From: Corallococcus sp. NCRR
GTDB lineage: Bacteria; Myxococcota; Myxococcia; Myxococcales; Myxococcaceae
Assembly: GCF_026965535.1 (NCBI RefSeq)
Contig: NZ_CP114039.1
Location: 7,378,001-7,442,000 of the forward strand
DNA: 64,000 bases
Direction of reading: 5' to 3'
The translations under genes and the position numbers were made by a program. Below the pieces are notes generated by a model. It was given only the letters and a program-made list of their open reading frames with translations, did not search any database and was not told the DNA's origin. Positions 9,420 through 18,984 of this stretch are shown here, piece after piece. How positions within the stretch are numbered: position 1 is the first letter of the stretch; each line of letters begins with the position of its first letter.

Positions 9420-9964
9420 TCCTCGGGCTCCAGCGTGAGCCCCTCTTCGGTGGGCTCCGGCTCATCCAGCCCCGCCAGCTTCGCCAGCCGCTCGTGCGCG
9501 GACAGCGGGTGGACGAAGGGCACCACCGTCTGCGCGTGCTCCCCCGCCGCTTCCGCCGCGAGTTGGGCCGTGGGGCTTCCGCCTTCCGACATGCGCAAGA
9601 GCTTCTGCCGCGCGTCGTCCTCGTCGTGCCGCGCGGCCTCGCCTTCGCGGGTGAAGAAGACGAAGGCCATGGCCGGGCGCTTGGAGGACTCGCGCATCGC
9701 GAACTGCACGCCGTCCAGGTTCCAGCCTTTGCCCGTCCACTCGTTCAAGGTGCGCTCCAGCGCTCCCTCGTCCACGGTGGACAGCTCCACCACTTTGTAC
9801 TGCAACGGCCCGGGCTCACGGATGACGGGAGCGCGGCCCTTCCCGGGGCGCTGGCCCGACCGGCTGCGCGGCGCCTGCCCCTTCCGGGGACTGGCCGTCG
9901 CGGCGCCACGTCTGGGCGGAGGCTTCTCGGTTCTGCGTCCGGGCCGCTTCTTCTGGGTGGGCAT
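9416..9964 (-). CDS. DUF4177-like small protein
   Basis: The protein is 182 residues from the ATG at 9964; a GTG at 10021 would add 19 basic residues. The first 45 residues are very basic and low in complexity (KKRPGRRTEKPPPRR). A compact domain follows (YKVVEL, then LNEWTGKGWNLDGVQFAM and FVFFTRE) that resembles DUF4177, a small domain of about 50-60 residues with unknown function. The tail is acidic. It is the first gene of a leftward set with the RDD and ATP-grasp genes and shares a four-base stop/start overlap with the RDD gene. No catalytic motif is visible. Neither start has a strong ribosome site. Confidence 0.72.
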   Translation of the reverse strand: MPTQKKRPGRRTEKPPPRRGAATASPRKGQAPRSRSGQRPGKGRAPVIREPGPLQYKVVELSTVDEGALERTLNEWTGKGWNLDGVQFAMRESSKRPAMAFVFFTREGEAARHDEDDARQKLLRMSEGGSPTAQLAAEAAGEHAQTVVPFVHPLSAHERLAKLAGLDEPEPTEEGLTLEPEE

Positions 9965-10038
9965 CGTGTGCGGACCATTTGGGCGCAAGCGGCGGAAGCG
10001 ATCAAGCCTTCCGCCGAACACGGCGCCCGGGGTGTCGC

Positions 10039-11007
<969 letters not shown>

Positions 11008-11070
11008 GGGTCGCCGGTATAAACCGCCGGGCCCCGCGCTTCACCCCTTCCGCGTCGCGAATCCGCCTGC

Positions 11071-11280
11071 TCAGCCGGCGACGGGGCGCCAGGTCAGCTG
11101 CTGGCGACGGGAGTCGCGCGCCATGCGGTCGGCCCGCCGGCCGGCCAGGTCCGCCTCGTACAGCGCCCGGGCGTAGCGCACCCGCGCCGCCTCGGTCCCG
11201 GTGCTCAGCTCCCGCTCGGCGGCCTCCAGCTCACGGCGCGCGTCCTGAAGCTGCTGCTCGGTCCCGTTTGCCCACGTCAT
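11071..11280 (-). CDS. Small coiled-coil hypothetical protein, 69 aa
   Basis: The ATG at 11280 has AGGAG eight bases upstream; a second ATG six bases earlier (11286) is too close to that site. The product is charged and predicted helical (QLQDARRELEAAERELS; RYARALYEADLAGRRADRMARD) with heptad-like spacing, so a short coiled coil is likely. There is no signal peptide or cysteine. I do not recognise the family. It is upstream of and codirectional with hemB. Confidence 0.6.
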   Translation of the reverse strand: MTWANGTEQQLQDARRELEAAERELSTGTEAARVRYARALYEADLAGRRADRMARDSRRQQLTWRPVAG

Positions 11281-11304
11281 GCCCATGTCTCCTGTGTGGT
11301 GTGG

Positions 11305-11336
11305 CCGCGGGGGTTGTTGGCTTTCGTGCCCCGCGG
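11305..11336. other. Perfect inverted repeat in a 299-base gene-free stretch
   Basis: An 8-bp perfect stem (CCGCGGGG with CCCCGCGG) with a 16-base spacer lies upstream of the small coiled-coil gene and far upstream of the ABC transporter genes. It could be a regulatory site or a chance GC-rich repeat. The rest of 11281-11579 shows no gene and no clear promoter; it should contain the promoters for both divergent units. Confidence 0.3.
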
Positions 11337-11579
11337 GTCGCTGACAGGCATTGCAGGGCCTGGACCAGGGACACCGTTGGAACCCACAGGAGTGCAACGT
11401 CCGGGAATGACGAGGTGTCGCGTCGCGCCACGCGCGCTCCGGGTGCGCAAGGACTTTCCCAGCGGCGCGAACAGGGGAACGCGCCGAGGAAGCCCGCATG
11501 CAGGGCCGCCCGTCCCGCCCTCGGGGGCGGCCTGCTTCCATGCGGGTGCAATCATCCGCCCACCGGGTCGTCTACAGTC

Positions 11580-12572
11580 GTGACCGTGACGACCCCACCT
11601 CCCGCTCTCGAAGTGCAGGGCCTGCGCAAAACGTATCGCCGAGCGTTCGGACGTGGCGGCCATGAAGCCCTCCGGGGCATGGACCTCCACGTCCCGGCGG
11701 GCAGCGCGTTCGGGCTGATTGGCCCCAACGGCGCGGGCAAGACGACCTTCATCAAGAGCGTGCTCGGCATCGTGCGGCCCACCGCGGGCACGGTGCGCGT
11801 GCTGGGCGGGTCGCCAGAGGATCCCGCCATCCGCGCGCGCATCGGCTACCTGCCGGAGCGGCTGCACCTGCCGGGCACGTGGAAGTCGCCCGCGTTCCTG
11901 GCCACCGTGGCCCGGCTCAAGCGGCTCAAGGTCGACGCGAGCGCGCACACACGGCTCTTGGAGCGCGTGGGGCTTTCGGATGCGCTGGACCGGCGCATCG
12001 GCGGTTACTCCAAGGGCATGCGGCAGCGGCTGGGGCTGGCGGCGGCGCTCCTGGGAGATCCGGCGCTGCTCGTGCTGGACGAGCCCACGGACGGCATCGA
12101 CCCCATGGGCCGCTTGGAGGTGCGCCGCATCCTCCAGGAGGAGGTCCAGAAGGGCGTGACGCTGTTCCTCAACTCGCACCTGCTGGCGGAGACGGAGCGC
12201 GTGTGTGACCGCGTGGCCATCCTCGCGGACGGGCGCGTGCTGCGTGAAGGACGGCTGGAGGAGCTGGCGAAGGCCGGGGCCCGCTGGCGCGTGCGCTTCG
12301 CGCCCGGCGCGGACCGGGAGGCGCTGGGGGCCGCGGGCTTCATGGCCGTGGCGGATCCAACGCGGGGACCAAGGACGGACGGAGCGCCCGCGGGCGGTGG
12401 CCGGGAGGACGGCGTGTACAGGGTGGACGCGGCGGACGTGGCGGTGCTCAACGTGGCGCTGGACAAGGCGCGGGCGTCGGGCGCGCTCTTGATGGAGCTC
12501 AAGCGCGAGGGCGCGGACCTGGAGGCGGTGCTCCTGGGCGCTGTCGGCGCCGGGCCGGGGGTGGCGGCATGA
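11580..12572 (+). CDS. ABC transporter ATP-binding protein
   Basis: This is a 330-residue ATPase with Walker A GPNGAGKT (residues 48-55), signature YSKGMRQR (143-150), Walker B LLVLDE (163-168) and the switch histidine at 200 (NSH). About 90 extra residues follow the ATPase core, as in ABC-2 type (CcmA/NosF-like) exporters. It would energise the permease encoded next, whose ATG overlaps its stop codon (ATGA). No ATG fits the start: GTG at 11580 or 11586 both begin just before the conserved LEVQGLRKTY, and neither has a good ribosome site. The substrate is unknown. Confidence 0.92.
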   Translation: MTVTTPPPALEVQGLRKTYRRAFGRGGHEALRGMDLHVPAGSAFGLIGPNGAGKTTFIKSVLGIVRPTAGTVRVLGGSPEDPAIRARIGYLPERLHLPGTWKSPAFLATVARLKRLKVDASAHTRLLERVGLSDALDRRIGGYSKGMRQRLGLAAALLGDPALLVLDEPTDGIDPMGRLEVRRILQEEVQKGVTLFLNSHLLAETERVCDRVAILADGRVLREGRLEELAKAGARWRVRFAPGADREALGAAGFMAVADPTRGPRTDGAPAGGGREDGVYRVDAADVAVLNVALDKARASGALLMELKREGADLEAVLLGAVGAGPGVAA

Positions 12573-13408
12573 AGAGCCCTGTCTTCGTCATCGCCGGCTA
12601 CGTGCTGCGCGAGGCGGCTTCGCGCAAGTTCATCATGGCCTTCATGGTGGGGCTCACGCTGGTGCTGGCCACCGTGGCACTCAGCCTCAAGCTGGAGGTC
12701 GTGGACGGAGCGCTCGCGGCGACGCGCCTGTTCGGCGAGGTGATGCGCTCCAACATCATGTCCGTGGACGTGGCGCTGCGGCCCATGTACCGCGCGGCGG
12801 CGTACCTGGTGTTCTACGGCGGCATCCTCTTCGGCATCGTCGCGTGCTCGGACTTCGCGCCGGGGCTGCTGTCGCCCGGCCGCATCGAGCATCTGCTCGC
12901 CCTCCCCTTGCAGCGCTGGCACCTGTTGGCCGGCACGTTCCTGGGGGTGATGACGCTGGCCCTGGGCGGCACGGTGTACGCCGCGGGCGGGCTGACGCTC
13001 ATCTTCGGGGTGAAGACGGGGTACTGGACGGCGGGGCCGCTCATCGCCGGGGGCCTGGCGTGCGTGGGGTTCGCGGCGGTGTACGCGGTGATGCTCACCA
13101 CGGCGACGCTGGTGAGGAGTGCGGCGCTGTGCTCGGCGGCGGGCTTCGTGCTGCTGGTGGGCGGCATCCTCGCGGGCTTCCGCGCGGACGTGTCGCGCTA
13201 CCTGGAGTCGGGCTTCGGCCGCACGGCGTTCGACGCGGTGACGCTGGTGCTGCCCCGGCTGTCCGCGCTGGCGTCGCGCGCGGCGGACCTGGCCAGCTCC
13301 ACGCCGCTGGAGAAGGGTTCGCTGGGAATGCTGCTCGGTGGCGTGCTGGTGTTCGGACTGGGGGCCCTCTCCGTGGGCTTCTGGCACTTCGAGGGAAAGG
13401 ACTGCTGA
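12569..13408 (+). CDS. ABC-2 type transporter permease
   Basis: This 279-residue protein has about six hydrophobic segments: near residues 22-40, 78-95, 118-145, 155-180, 185-205 and 255-272. It begins MKSPVFVIAGYVLREAASRKF, the typical cytoplasmic start of NosY/ABC-2 permeases. The ATGA overlap with the ATPase gene means translational coupling. Gene order and topology indicate the membrane half of a simple exporter. The substrate cannot be read from sequence. Confidence 0.88.
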   Translation: MKSPVFVIAGYVLREAASRKFIMAFMVGLTLVLATVALSLKLEVVDGALAATRLFGEVMRSNIMSVDVALRPMYRAAAYLVFYGGILFGIVACSDFAPGLLSPGRIEHLLALPLQRWHLLAGTFLGVMTLALGGTVYAAGGLTLIFGVKTGYWTAGPLIAGGLACVGFAAVYAVMLTTATLVRSAALCSAAGFVLLVGGILAGFRADVSRYLESGFGRTAFDAVTLVLPRLSALASRAADLASSTPLEKGSLGMLLGGVLVFGLGALSVGFWHFEGKDC

Positions 13409-13411
13409 ACC

Positions 13412-14533
13412 ATGGATTCGCGCGGACGCAGGAGGGTGTGGCTGGTGGGGGCGCTGCTGTTGTTCGCCGGGGGCGCGGTCCTGATGTTCACGGGCCAGGG
13501 CGACAAACCGGCCGCGGAGGCTCCGGACGTGGCGTTCCCCCGGCGCATGAAGGGCGCGGACCTGGAGCGCGCGGAGAAGCGGCGCACCTGGGTGATGCCC
13601 GCGGTGGTGGACGCGGGCGTGGCCGCGCCGGCGAAGCCGAGGGACCCGCTGCTCGCGGCGCTGCCCCGGGGCCCGGGCCGCACGGCGGTGGTCATTGAAG
13701 CGAACGCGCTGCGCTACTCGCCCGTGGGCGAGCTGCTCATGGACTGCCTGTTGCGCGACGGGGGCAAGAACCTGGAGCAGTTCAAGGCGATGAGCGGCGT
13801 GGATCCGCTCCAGGACCTGGACCGGCTGGTCGTGACGGACGAGGGCGTCATCCTCTCCGGCGACTTCAGCAAGGCGAAGTACCAGGAGCTCTTGGGAGAG
13901 CGCGTGGCGTCCGACCATGGCCCGGGCGCGCGCGTGTACGAGCCGGGGGACACGACCTTCGCCCTGCCGGACGGCGGCACGCAGCGCGGGCGCATGGACA
14001 CCGCGGTGGGCACCTGGAACAACCAGATGCTGGTGTTCGGCAAGTCGCCGGACTCCGTGAAGACGGTGCTGGATCGCATGGACGGGCGCGGCCAGGAGGA
14101 GGGCCCGCCGCTGCTGGATGAGAACAGCACCTACGGTGAGATGTACGGCGTGCTGGCGGTGGAGACCCTGGCGAAGCTGCTGGGCCCGGGCCAGGAGGAG
14201 CTGGCGCGGCGGCTGACGGACGTGGCCCAGAACGTGGAGCTGCACCTGGACACCAGCGGCGACGTGGCCATGGTGGCCAACGTGACGGGCCTGGACGCGG
14301 AGAAGATGACGGACCTGGGCAAGTCCCTGGGCGGCGCGCTGTCCATGGCGCGCATGAAGGCGCAGGCGGACGGCAAGGAGGACCTGGCGCAGTTGCTGGA
14401 CTTCGCGAAGGTCCGGCCGGACGGCTCGTCCTTCAAGCTGGAGCTGGCCGTGCCCCTGGCCACCCTCCAGGAGCAGCTCGCCTGGTGCCGCCAGGAGCGC
14501 CAGGCCGCAGAGCGCGCGAAGACGTCGCCGTAG
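13412..14533 (+). CDS. Membrane-anchored protein of the ABC cassette, 373 aa
   Basis: The gene starts four bases after the permease stop, so it is very probably cotranscribed. A single hydrophobic segment at residues 9-27, preceded by Arg-rich residues (RGRRRVW), anchors the protein; the rest looks periplasmic. The body alternates strands and helices (AVVIEANALRYSPVG; DLDRLVVTDEGVILSGDF) but matches no domain I can name. The only late cysteine is in LAWCRQER, and there is no lipobox. Its position suggests a role with the transporter, for example as a periplasmic accessory, but that is inference. It ends three bases from the stop of a convergent gene. Confidence 0.8.
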   Translation: MDSRGRRRVWLVGALLLFAGGAVLMFTGQGDKPAAEAPDVAFPRRMKGADLERAEKRRTWVMPAVVDAGVAAPAKPRDPLLAALPRGPGRTAVVIEANALRYSPVGELLMDCLLRDGGKNLEQFKAMSGVDPLQDLDRLVVTDEGVILSGDFSKAKYQELLGERVASDHGPGARVYEPGDTTFALPDGGTQRGRMDTAVGTWNNQMLVFGKSPDSVKTVLDRMDGRGQEEGPPLLDENSTYGEMYGVLAVETLAKLLGPGQEELARRLTDVAQNVELHLDTSGDVAMVANVTGLDAEKMTDLGKSLGGALSMARMKAQADGKEDLAQLLDFAKVRPDGSSFKLELAVPLATLQEQLAWCRQERQAAERAKTSP

Positions 14534-14536
14534 CGC

Positions 14537-15511
14537 TCAGTTCGCCGGGCGCGGGCCCTTCGCCTTCGCCTGGGGACGCTGCGGGCGCCAGCCCAGGACG
14601 ACGCGGCCATACAGCGCGGGGCCCATGTCCAGCCCGCGCACGTTCAGGCTTTCGCGCTCGCGGTCCAGCAGCGCGTAGTCGTTGATCAGCGACAGGCCCA
14701 CCGACGAGCTCAGCCACAGGTCGCGTCCCAGGTGGACGTTCACGGTGGGCCCCACGCGGACCTGCGTCTCGCGCAGGTAGCTGGCGTTGAGCGCCTGGAG
14801 CTCCGGGTCGAAGCGGGTGCGCAGCACCTGCATGTCCAGCGCGCCCACCAGCCCCAGCTCCACCGTGTCGCCCAGCCTGCGCAAGAGCGTGAGCCGGGGC
14901 AGGCCCACCTCCAGCACGTACGGGCCCCGGTTGTAGGTCAGGCTCAGCATGGGGATCACCGGCAGCGCGTCGAAGGGCCACAGCGCGACCACGCCGAAGG
15001 TCAGCCCGAGCCCCGGCGTGTCCTCGAACTGGTGGTTGACCATCGCGAACGCCACCCACGACGTGTCCAGCGCCAGGTCGAAGGAGGACCGGAAGTCCGT
15101 GCGGGTGCTGGCCATCACGCCCGTGACGAGCAACCAGCGCGGCGCCAGGGGCCGGACGGCCGTGAGCCCCAGCTGGATGCGGTGAAACTGCCGATCCACC
15201 GCGTCATCGCCCACGGTGGGCACGTCCGCGCCCATCCACCGCGTCTCGTAGCCCACCGACGGCAGCAGGTACGTGCGCCCCACGACGAGCGGCGGCAGCG
15301 GCACGCGCAGCTCCAGGGTCCGCCGTTCCTTGATGCGGGCACCTCCCGCCTCCAGCGAGCCGCCGCCGGAGAGGCCGTAGCTCAGGTAGAGCCGTTCCGC
15401 CTGCGTCTGCGCCTGCGCGCTGGAGCCCAGCAGCAGCGCCGCCACGGCCCAGCAGCCCAGGACCGGGGCCAGGAGTCGCCATCGCACGGCGCGGAGGAAG
15501 TCCACGCGCAT
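14537..15511 (-). CDS. Exported outer-membrane-type protein (DUF6268-like)
   Basis: From the ATG at 15511 the 324-residue product has a clear signal peptide: an Arg-rich start, a hydrophobic core and a cut near SSAQAQ at about residue 35. The mature part is rich in alternating polar and apolar strands with aromatic ends (YLSYGLSGGG; LYGRVVLGWRP), as in beta-barrels. It resembles DUF6268-type putative outer-membrane proteins; I am not certain of the family. A longer frame back to 15586 lacks a sensible start, and using it would bury the signal peptide. It is separated from the methyltransferase gene by 105 bases and is the last gene of the leftward group. Confidence 0.72.
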   Translation of the reverse strand: MRVDFLRAVRWRLLAPVLGCWAVAALLLGSSAQAQTQAERLYLSYGLSGGGSLEAGGARIKERRTLELRVPLPPLVVGRTYLLPSVGYETRWMGADVPTVGDDAVDRQFHRIQLGLTAVRPLAPRWLLVTGVMASTRTDFRSSFDLALDTSWVAFAMVNHQFEDTPGLGLTFGVVALWPFDALPVIPMLSLTYNRGPYVLEVGLPRLTLLRRLGDTVELGLVGALDMQVLRTRFDPELQALNASYLRETQVRVGPTVNVHLGRDLWLSSSVGLSLINDYALLDRERESLNVRGLDMGPALYGRVVLGWRPQRPQAKAKGPRPAN

Positions 15512-15616
15512 CACACCCTGCCTTCGCAAAGACGGGGCGGCCGGTCCCGGCCCCGAGGCCGGGGAGTCTACCCTGCCCCGCCGCACCCCGGGTGAAGCGA
15601 AATGCGTGTGGGTGTG

Positions 15617-16411
15617 TCAGCCCACCATGGCGTTGACCTCGTCCGTGAAGGCCGCGTCCTCGTCCGCGTGGACGACGAGCGGCGGCAGCACGGTGAGGTC
15701 CGCCCGGCCGCCCTTCACCGCGTGGATCAGCACCAGCTTCGCGGGCCGGTCCCCGCGCGGATGCACCATGCGCACCGTGCGCGGCTCCAGTTGCAGCGTG
15801 CGCAGCACGGACACCAGTTCGCTGAAGCGCGACGCCGGGTACACCATGCACAGCGCGCCCCGGGGCACCAGCAGGTACGCCGCGGCGCGCACCACGTCCG
15901 GCAGCTCGCAGGCAATCTCATGCCGCGCGAGCGCCTTCTCCCGGGACAGGTTGCTCTGGCCCGCGGCGCGCGCGCGGTACGGCGGATTGCACAGCACGTG
16001 GCCGAAGCTGCTCGCGGGGAACGTCTCCGCCACGTGCCGCAGGTCGCCCTGCACCAGCGTCACCGCGCCCTCGCAGCGGTTCAGGTACACGTTGCGCTCG
16101 GCCAGGGAGAACAGGCCTGGCTGCAGCTCCAGCGCGGTGATGTCCGCCCTCCCGAACCGGCGGGCCAGCACCAGCGGGATGATGCCGCACCCGGTGCCCA
16201 GGTCGAGCAGCCGCCCGCGGTCCGCCCCCGCCTCGAACACCGCGAAGTGCGCCAGCAGCACCGGGTCCAACGTGAAGCGGTAGCCCAGCCGGCGCTGGAG
16301 CACCTGCACCTCGCCACCGCAGATGGCGTCGAGCGTCTCCCCCGGGCCCGGCTCCAACCGCAGCCGCACCCGGCGGGGCCAGTCCTGCGCGGTGCCGGTC
16401 AGCGCACGCAC
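15617..16411 (-). CDS. Class I SAM methyltransferase, tRNA1(Val) adenine-N6 (TrmN6-like)
   Basis: The 264-residue protein has the SAM-binding motif LLDLGTGCGIIPL (about residues 68-80), an acidic residue after the next strand (ALELQPGL) and the catalytic NPPY (CNPPYRARAAG), which marks methyltransferases acting on exocyclic amino groups. The start of the fold (GGEVQVLQRRLGYRFTLD) and overall layout match E. coli YfiC/TrmN6, which methylates A37 of tRNA1(Val). Related enzymes act on other substrates, so the exact target is inferred. The upstream gene stops 11 bases before its ATG, suggesting cotranscription. Confidence 0.85.
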   Translation of the reverse strand: MRALTGTAQDWPRRVRLRLEPGPGETLDAICGGEVQVLQRRLGYRFTLDPVLLAHFAVFEAGADRGRLLDLGTGCGIIPLVLARRFGRADITALELQPGLFSLAERNVYLNRCEGAVTLVQGDLRHVAETFPASSFGHVLCNPPYRARAAGQSNLSREKALARHEIACELPDVVRAAAYLLVPRGALCMVYPASRFSELVSVLRTLQLEPRTVRMVHPRGDRPAKLVLIHAVKGGRADLTVLPPLVVHADEDAAFTDEVNAMVG

Positions 16412-16422
16412 TCAGGGGGCCG

Positions 16423-17568
16423 TCAGACTTCGGGATCCAGGAAGAGCAACCCCGCGGGCACGCGCGGCTCCACGCTCAAGGTGCGCGGCGGCAGCGTGGC
16501 CTGGGCCTCCATCACCGCCCTCACCTCCCACACCGGCGGAGGGTTGAGCGCGAAGCCCGCCTGGAACGTGCCGGCCTCCACGCCCGCCACCAGCGCTTCC
16601 AGGCCGTGCACCGGAAAGACTTGAGGATGTCCGGACGCCTCCGGCTCCTGGATGCCCAGCACCGTGCGCAGCACCAGCGCGTTGAGCAGCGCCAGGTCCA
16701 GGCTGCGCAGCGTGGGGTTTCGCGGCGCGCCCTTCAGGTGCGCCAGGTCCAGGCCCTGACGGAAGCGCAGGATGCGGCCCCGGCCTCCCGGCAGCACCAG
16801 CAGCACGGCGTGCTGTCCGGGCACCAGCGTGGCCAGCCGCTCGCGCGCCGCGGCCAGTCCCTGCGGCGTGGTGAGGGGCGCGTCCAGCTCCGTCACGCGC
16901 GCGTACGCGGCCACCAGGGTGAGGAACGTCTCCTCCTGGAACGTCTCCACGCCCTTCAGGGCACGGTGGATGGGGCACAGCTCCAGGCCCGGCTCGGACA
17001 GCGGCACCACCGCGGCCAGCGTCCGGCCCTGCTCGCTCAGCGCCGCCAGGGGCCGCATGGGGGCCTCGTCCAGCACCGCCTGCAGGCGCTTGGATACCGG
17101 AGACGGCTCGATGCGCAGGAGCGACACCGGGTTGCCGTCGTACTGCCCCTTCCAGACGGAGATGCCGCGCTCGGCCGCCTCCGCCAGCAGGGCGCGCAGG
17201 GCGCCGTGGTCATCCGCCACCAGCGTGACGGCGGGCTCCACCTCCCACGCGCGGGGCCGGTACGGGTCCTGCTCCAGCGACGGCACCGCGTCCGGCGTCA
17301 GCGCGCACAAGAGGTAGCGCACCGGAGGGCCGGAGAAGGCGCCCGCGGGGCCGTGCAGTTCCACGACGTAGAGGGCGGGGCGTGCGTCCTTCAACAGATC
17401 GCCCGAGTCCCGCATCCGGCGCAGCTCGGCGCTCGGGTTCGCGGCCTCCAGCAGGGGCCGCACGTGCGTGGGCAGCGGGGCCGCGTTGCCGCGAGGAGGA
17501 CCGTCCCCGGGCTCCAGCGAGGAGCCCAGCGAGGTCAGGAGGGCCGAGAACGGGAGGACGCGCGCCAT
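16423..17568 (-). CDS. DUF1015-like protein
   Basis: The protein is 381 residues with no signal peptide or membrane span. The middle (RYLLCALTPDAV, then EVEPAVTLVADDHGALRALL) and the end (TLPPRTLSVEPRVPAGLLF) match the general pattern of the DUF1015 family, which usually ends in a similar MPPKST...PSGLV motif. The characteristic N-terminal motif with APPYD is not present, so this is a divergent or shortened member. Function unknown; related genes are often found near amino-acid metabolism genes, but nothing here supports that. It is followed closely by the methyltransferase gene. Confidence 0.65.
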   Translation of the reverse strand: MARVLPFSALLTSLGSSLEPGDGPPRGNAAPLPTHVRPLLEAANPSAELRRMRDSGDLLKDARPALYVVELHGPAGAFSGPPVRYLLCALTPDAVPSLEQDPYRPRAWEVEPAVTLVADDHGALRALLAEAAERGISVWKGQYDGNPVSLLRIEPSPVSKRLQAVLDEAPMRPLAALSEQGRTLAAVVPLSEPGLELCPIHRALKGVETFQEETFLTLVAAYARVTELDAPLTTPQGLAAARERLATLVPGQHAVLLVLPGGRGRILRFRQGLDLAHLKGAPRNPTLRSLDLALLNALVLRTVLGIQEPEASGHPQVFPVHGLEALVAGVEAGTFQAGFALNPPPVWEVRAVMEAQATLPPRTLSVEPRVPAGLLFLDPEV

Positions 17569-17635
17569 ACCGGGGAAAGGTGATGCCGCCCCTCCCCCCG
17601 TGCCATGACGCCTGCTCGCCCGTCCGCCAGGCCGT

Positions 17636-18889
17636 CTACCACCAGACGTTCTTGTAGGGCCGGTCCTTGGCGCTGCGCAGGGCGGACCGGTCCACGCTCT
17701 CCTCCCACAACAGGCTCACGGTGGTGATGGCGCCCGCGGAGCCCAGGAAGGACAGCACGTAGGGGGTGGACTGGTTGAAGCCGCCCAGCACCAGGCCGGA
17801 GATGAGCAGCACCGCCGCGCCCACGCCACCGCCGAAGAGGTCCGCGCGGAGGATCTGCGACGCCGTGGGGTTGTAGCGCATGGTCGCCAGGGCCAGCACG
17901 CCCGCGCCCACGCCCGGGGAGATGAGCAGCATGTCCTTCCACGTCTTGCCGGAGATGGCCGTGCCGGAGAAGTGCACGATGGCGAGGAACAGCGCGCTGT
18001 ACGCCGCCGCCCAGCCCGCGCCGGACGCCACCAGCAGGCCGTCCGACAGCGGCAGCTGACCGCCGCCGATGCCCGCCGTCAGCCACGCGCCCAGCTCCGC
18101 GCCCAGGAACGCGGACCAGGTGAGCACGCCCGGGTCCTGGGTGATGAGGTCCATGAAGCCCGCGAGGAACATGCCGCCAATGCCCGAGTTGAGGATGGTG
18201 AAGTTCGCCATGGGCGTGTCCACCCAGTTGTTGAACTGCCACCACGCGGACGCGCCGAAGCCCAGGCCCGCGCCAATGAGGGTGCCCGCGAGCATGGACT
18301 CGCGCGAGCTGCGGTCGAAGTTGAACTCCTTGGAGAACGCCTGCGTGAAGAAGCCACCCAGCGCGCCCAGCGCCGTGTGGTGCAGCACGAAGCGCATGCT
18401 GCCCGGACCGGACAGGAACGGCCCCCGGCGGCGCTGGCCGTCCAGGAACACGCCGTTGTCCTCCGGCGGCGGGCGGATCCGCGAGGCGGCCGTCGCGGTC
18501 TCGTCGCGGAGGGACTCCGGACGCACCTCCCGCGCACCCTCCGTCAACGGCGCCTGCGGCTCGGTGCGCAGGCGGTCCGGATCCGGCGGCGCGAGCGGCG
18601 TGTCGTCCGCGCGAGGAGTCACTTCATCCGGGTTCGTCTGGGGCGCGGCCTGCGTGGGCGGAGGCACCTGCTCGTAGCCACCGCTGGAGGGCGCCACGGG
18701 CTGGGGCTCATCCGCCCGCGGCTCGGCCTGCGAGGACGGCGCGGGGTACATGCCCGGCGCGGGTGGAGGCGGCGGCTGGGGCGCCGGATAGACGCCCGTG
18801 CCACCCGCCTGCGCGAGTGCGAGGCCCGGCAGCATCAGCGCGACCGCGAGGACGGTGACAGGGAGGTTCCAGGTTCGACGGTGTGACAC
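17636..18889 (-). CDS. Proline-rich exported/membrane protein, 417 aa
   Basis: An N-terminal signal peptide (LPVTVLAVALMLPGLALA, cut near residue 27) is followed by a long low-complexity region rich in Pro, Ala and Gln up to about residue 150. The C-terminal half has six to eight hydrophobic glycine-rich helices (for example ALGALGGFFTQAF, MLAGTLIGAGLGFG, LLISPGVGAGVLALA). The layout suggests a periplasmic Pro-rich arm joined to a polytopic membrane domain. I do not recognise the family. It is divergent from the photolyase gene across about 95 bases. Confidence 0.75.
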   Translation of the reverse strand: MSHRRTWNLPVTVLAVALMLPGLALAQAGGTGVYPAPQPPPPPAPGMYPAPSSQAEPRADEPQPVAPSSGGYEQVPPPTQAAPQTNPDEVTPRADDTPLAPPDPDRLRTEPQAPLTEGAREVRPESLRDETATAASRIRPPPEDNGVFLDGQRRRGPFLSGPGSMRFVLHHTALGALGGFFTQAFSKEFNFDRSSRESMLAGTLIGAGLGFGASAWWQFNNWVDTPMANFTILNSGIGGMFLAGFMDLITQDPGVLTWSAFLGAELGAWLTAGIGGGQLPLSDGLLVASGAGWAAAYSALFLAIVHFSGTAISGKTWKDMLLISPGVGAGVLALATMRYNPTASQILRADLFGGGVGAAVLLISGLVLGGFNQSTPYVLSFLGSAGAITTVSLLWEESVDRSALRSAKDRPYKNVWW

Positions 18890-18984
18890 GCGAGGCGCTC
18901 CTTGGGTCCGGCCGTCCGGCAGAAAACCACAACCGGTGCGAGCGTGTTGGTTTTCCGCCGCGTGTCGAAGATTCTCGCGCGCCC

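Noticed and set aside
6316-9438. Very long open frame on the + strand opposite the ATP-grasp and RDD genes
   Set aside because: It is a shadow of strongly coding minus-strand genes: Arg/Ala/Leu-rich, low complexity, no family motif. GC-rich third positions keep stop codons out of the opposite strand.
12005-14245. Long minus-strand frame opposite the ABC cassette
   Set aside because: Composition is rich in His, Arg, Gln and Ala without domains, whereas the + strand carries clear Walker motifs and membrane helices.
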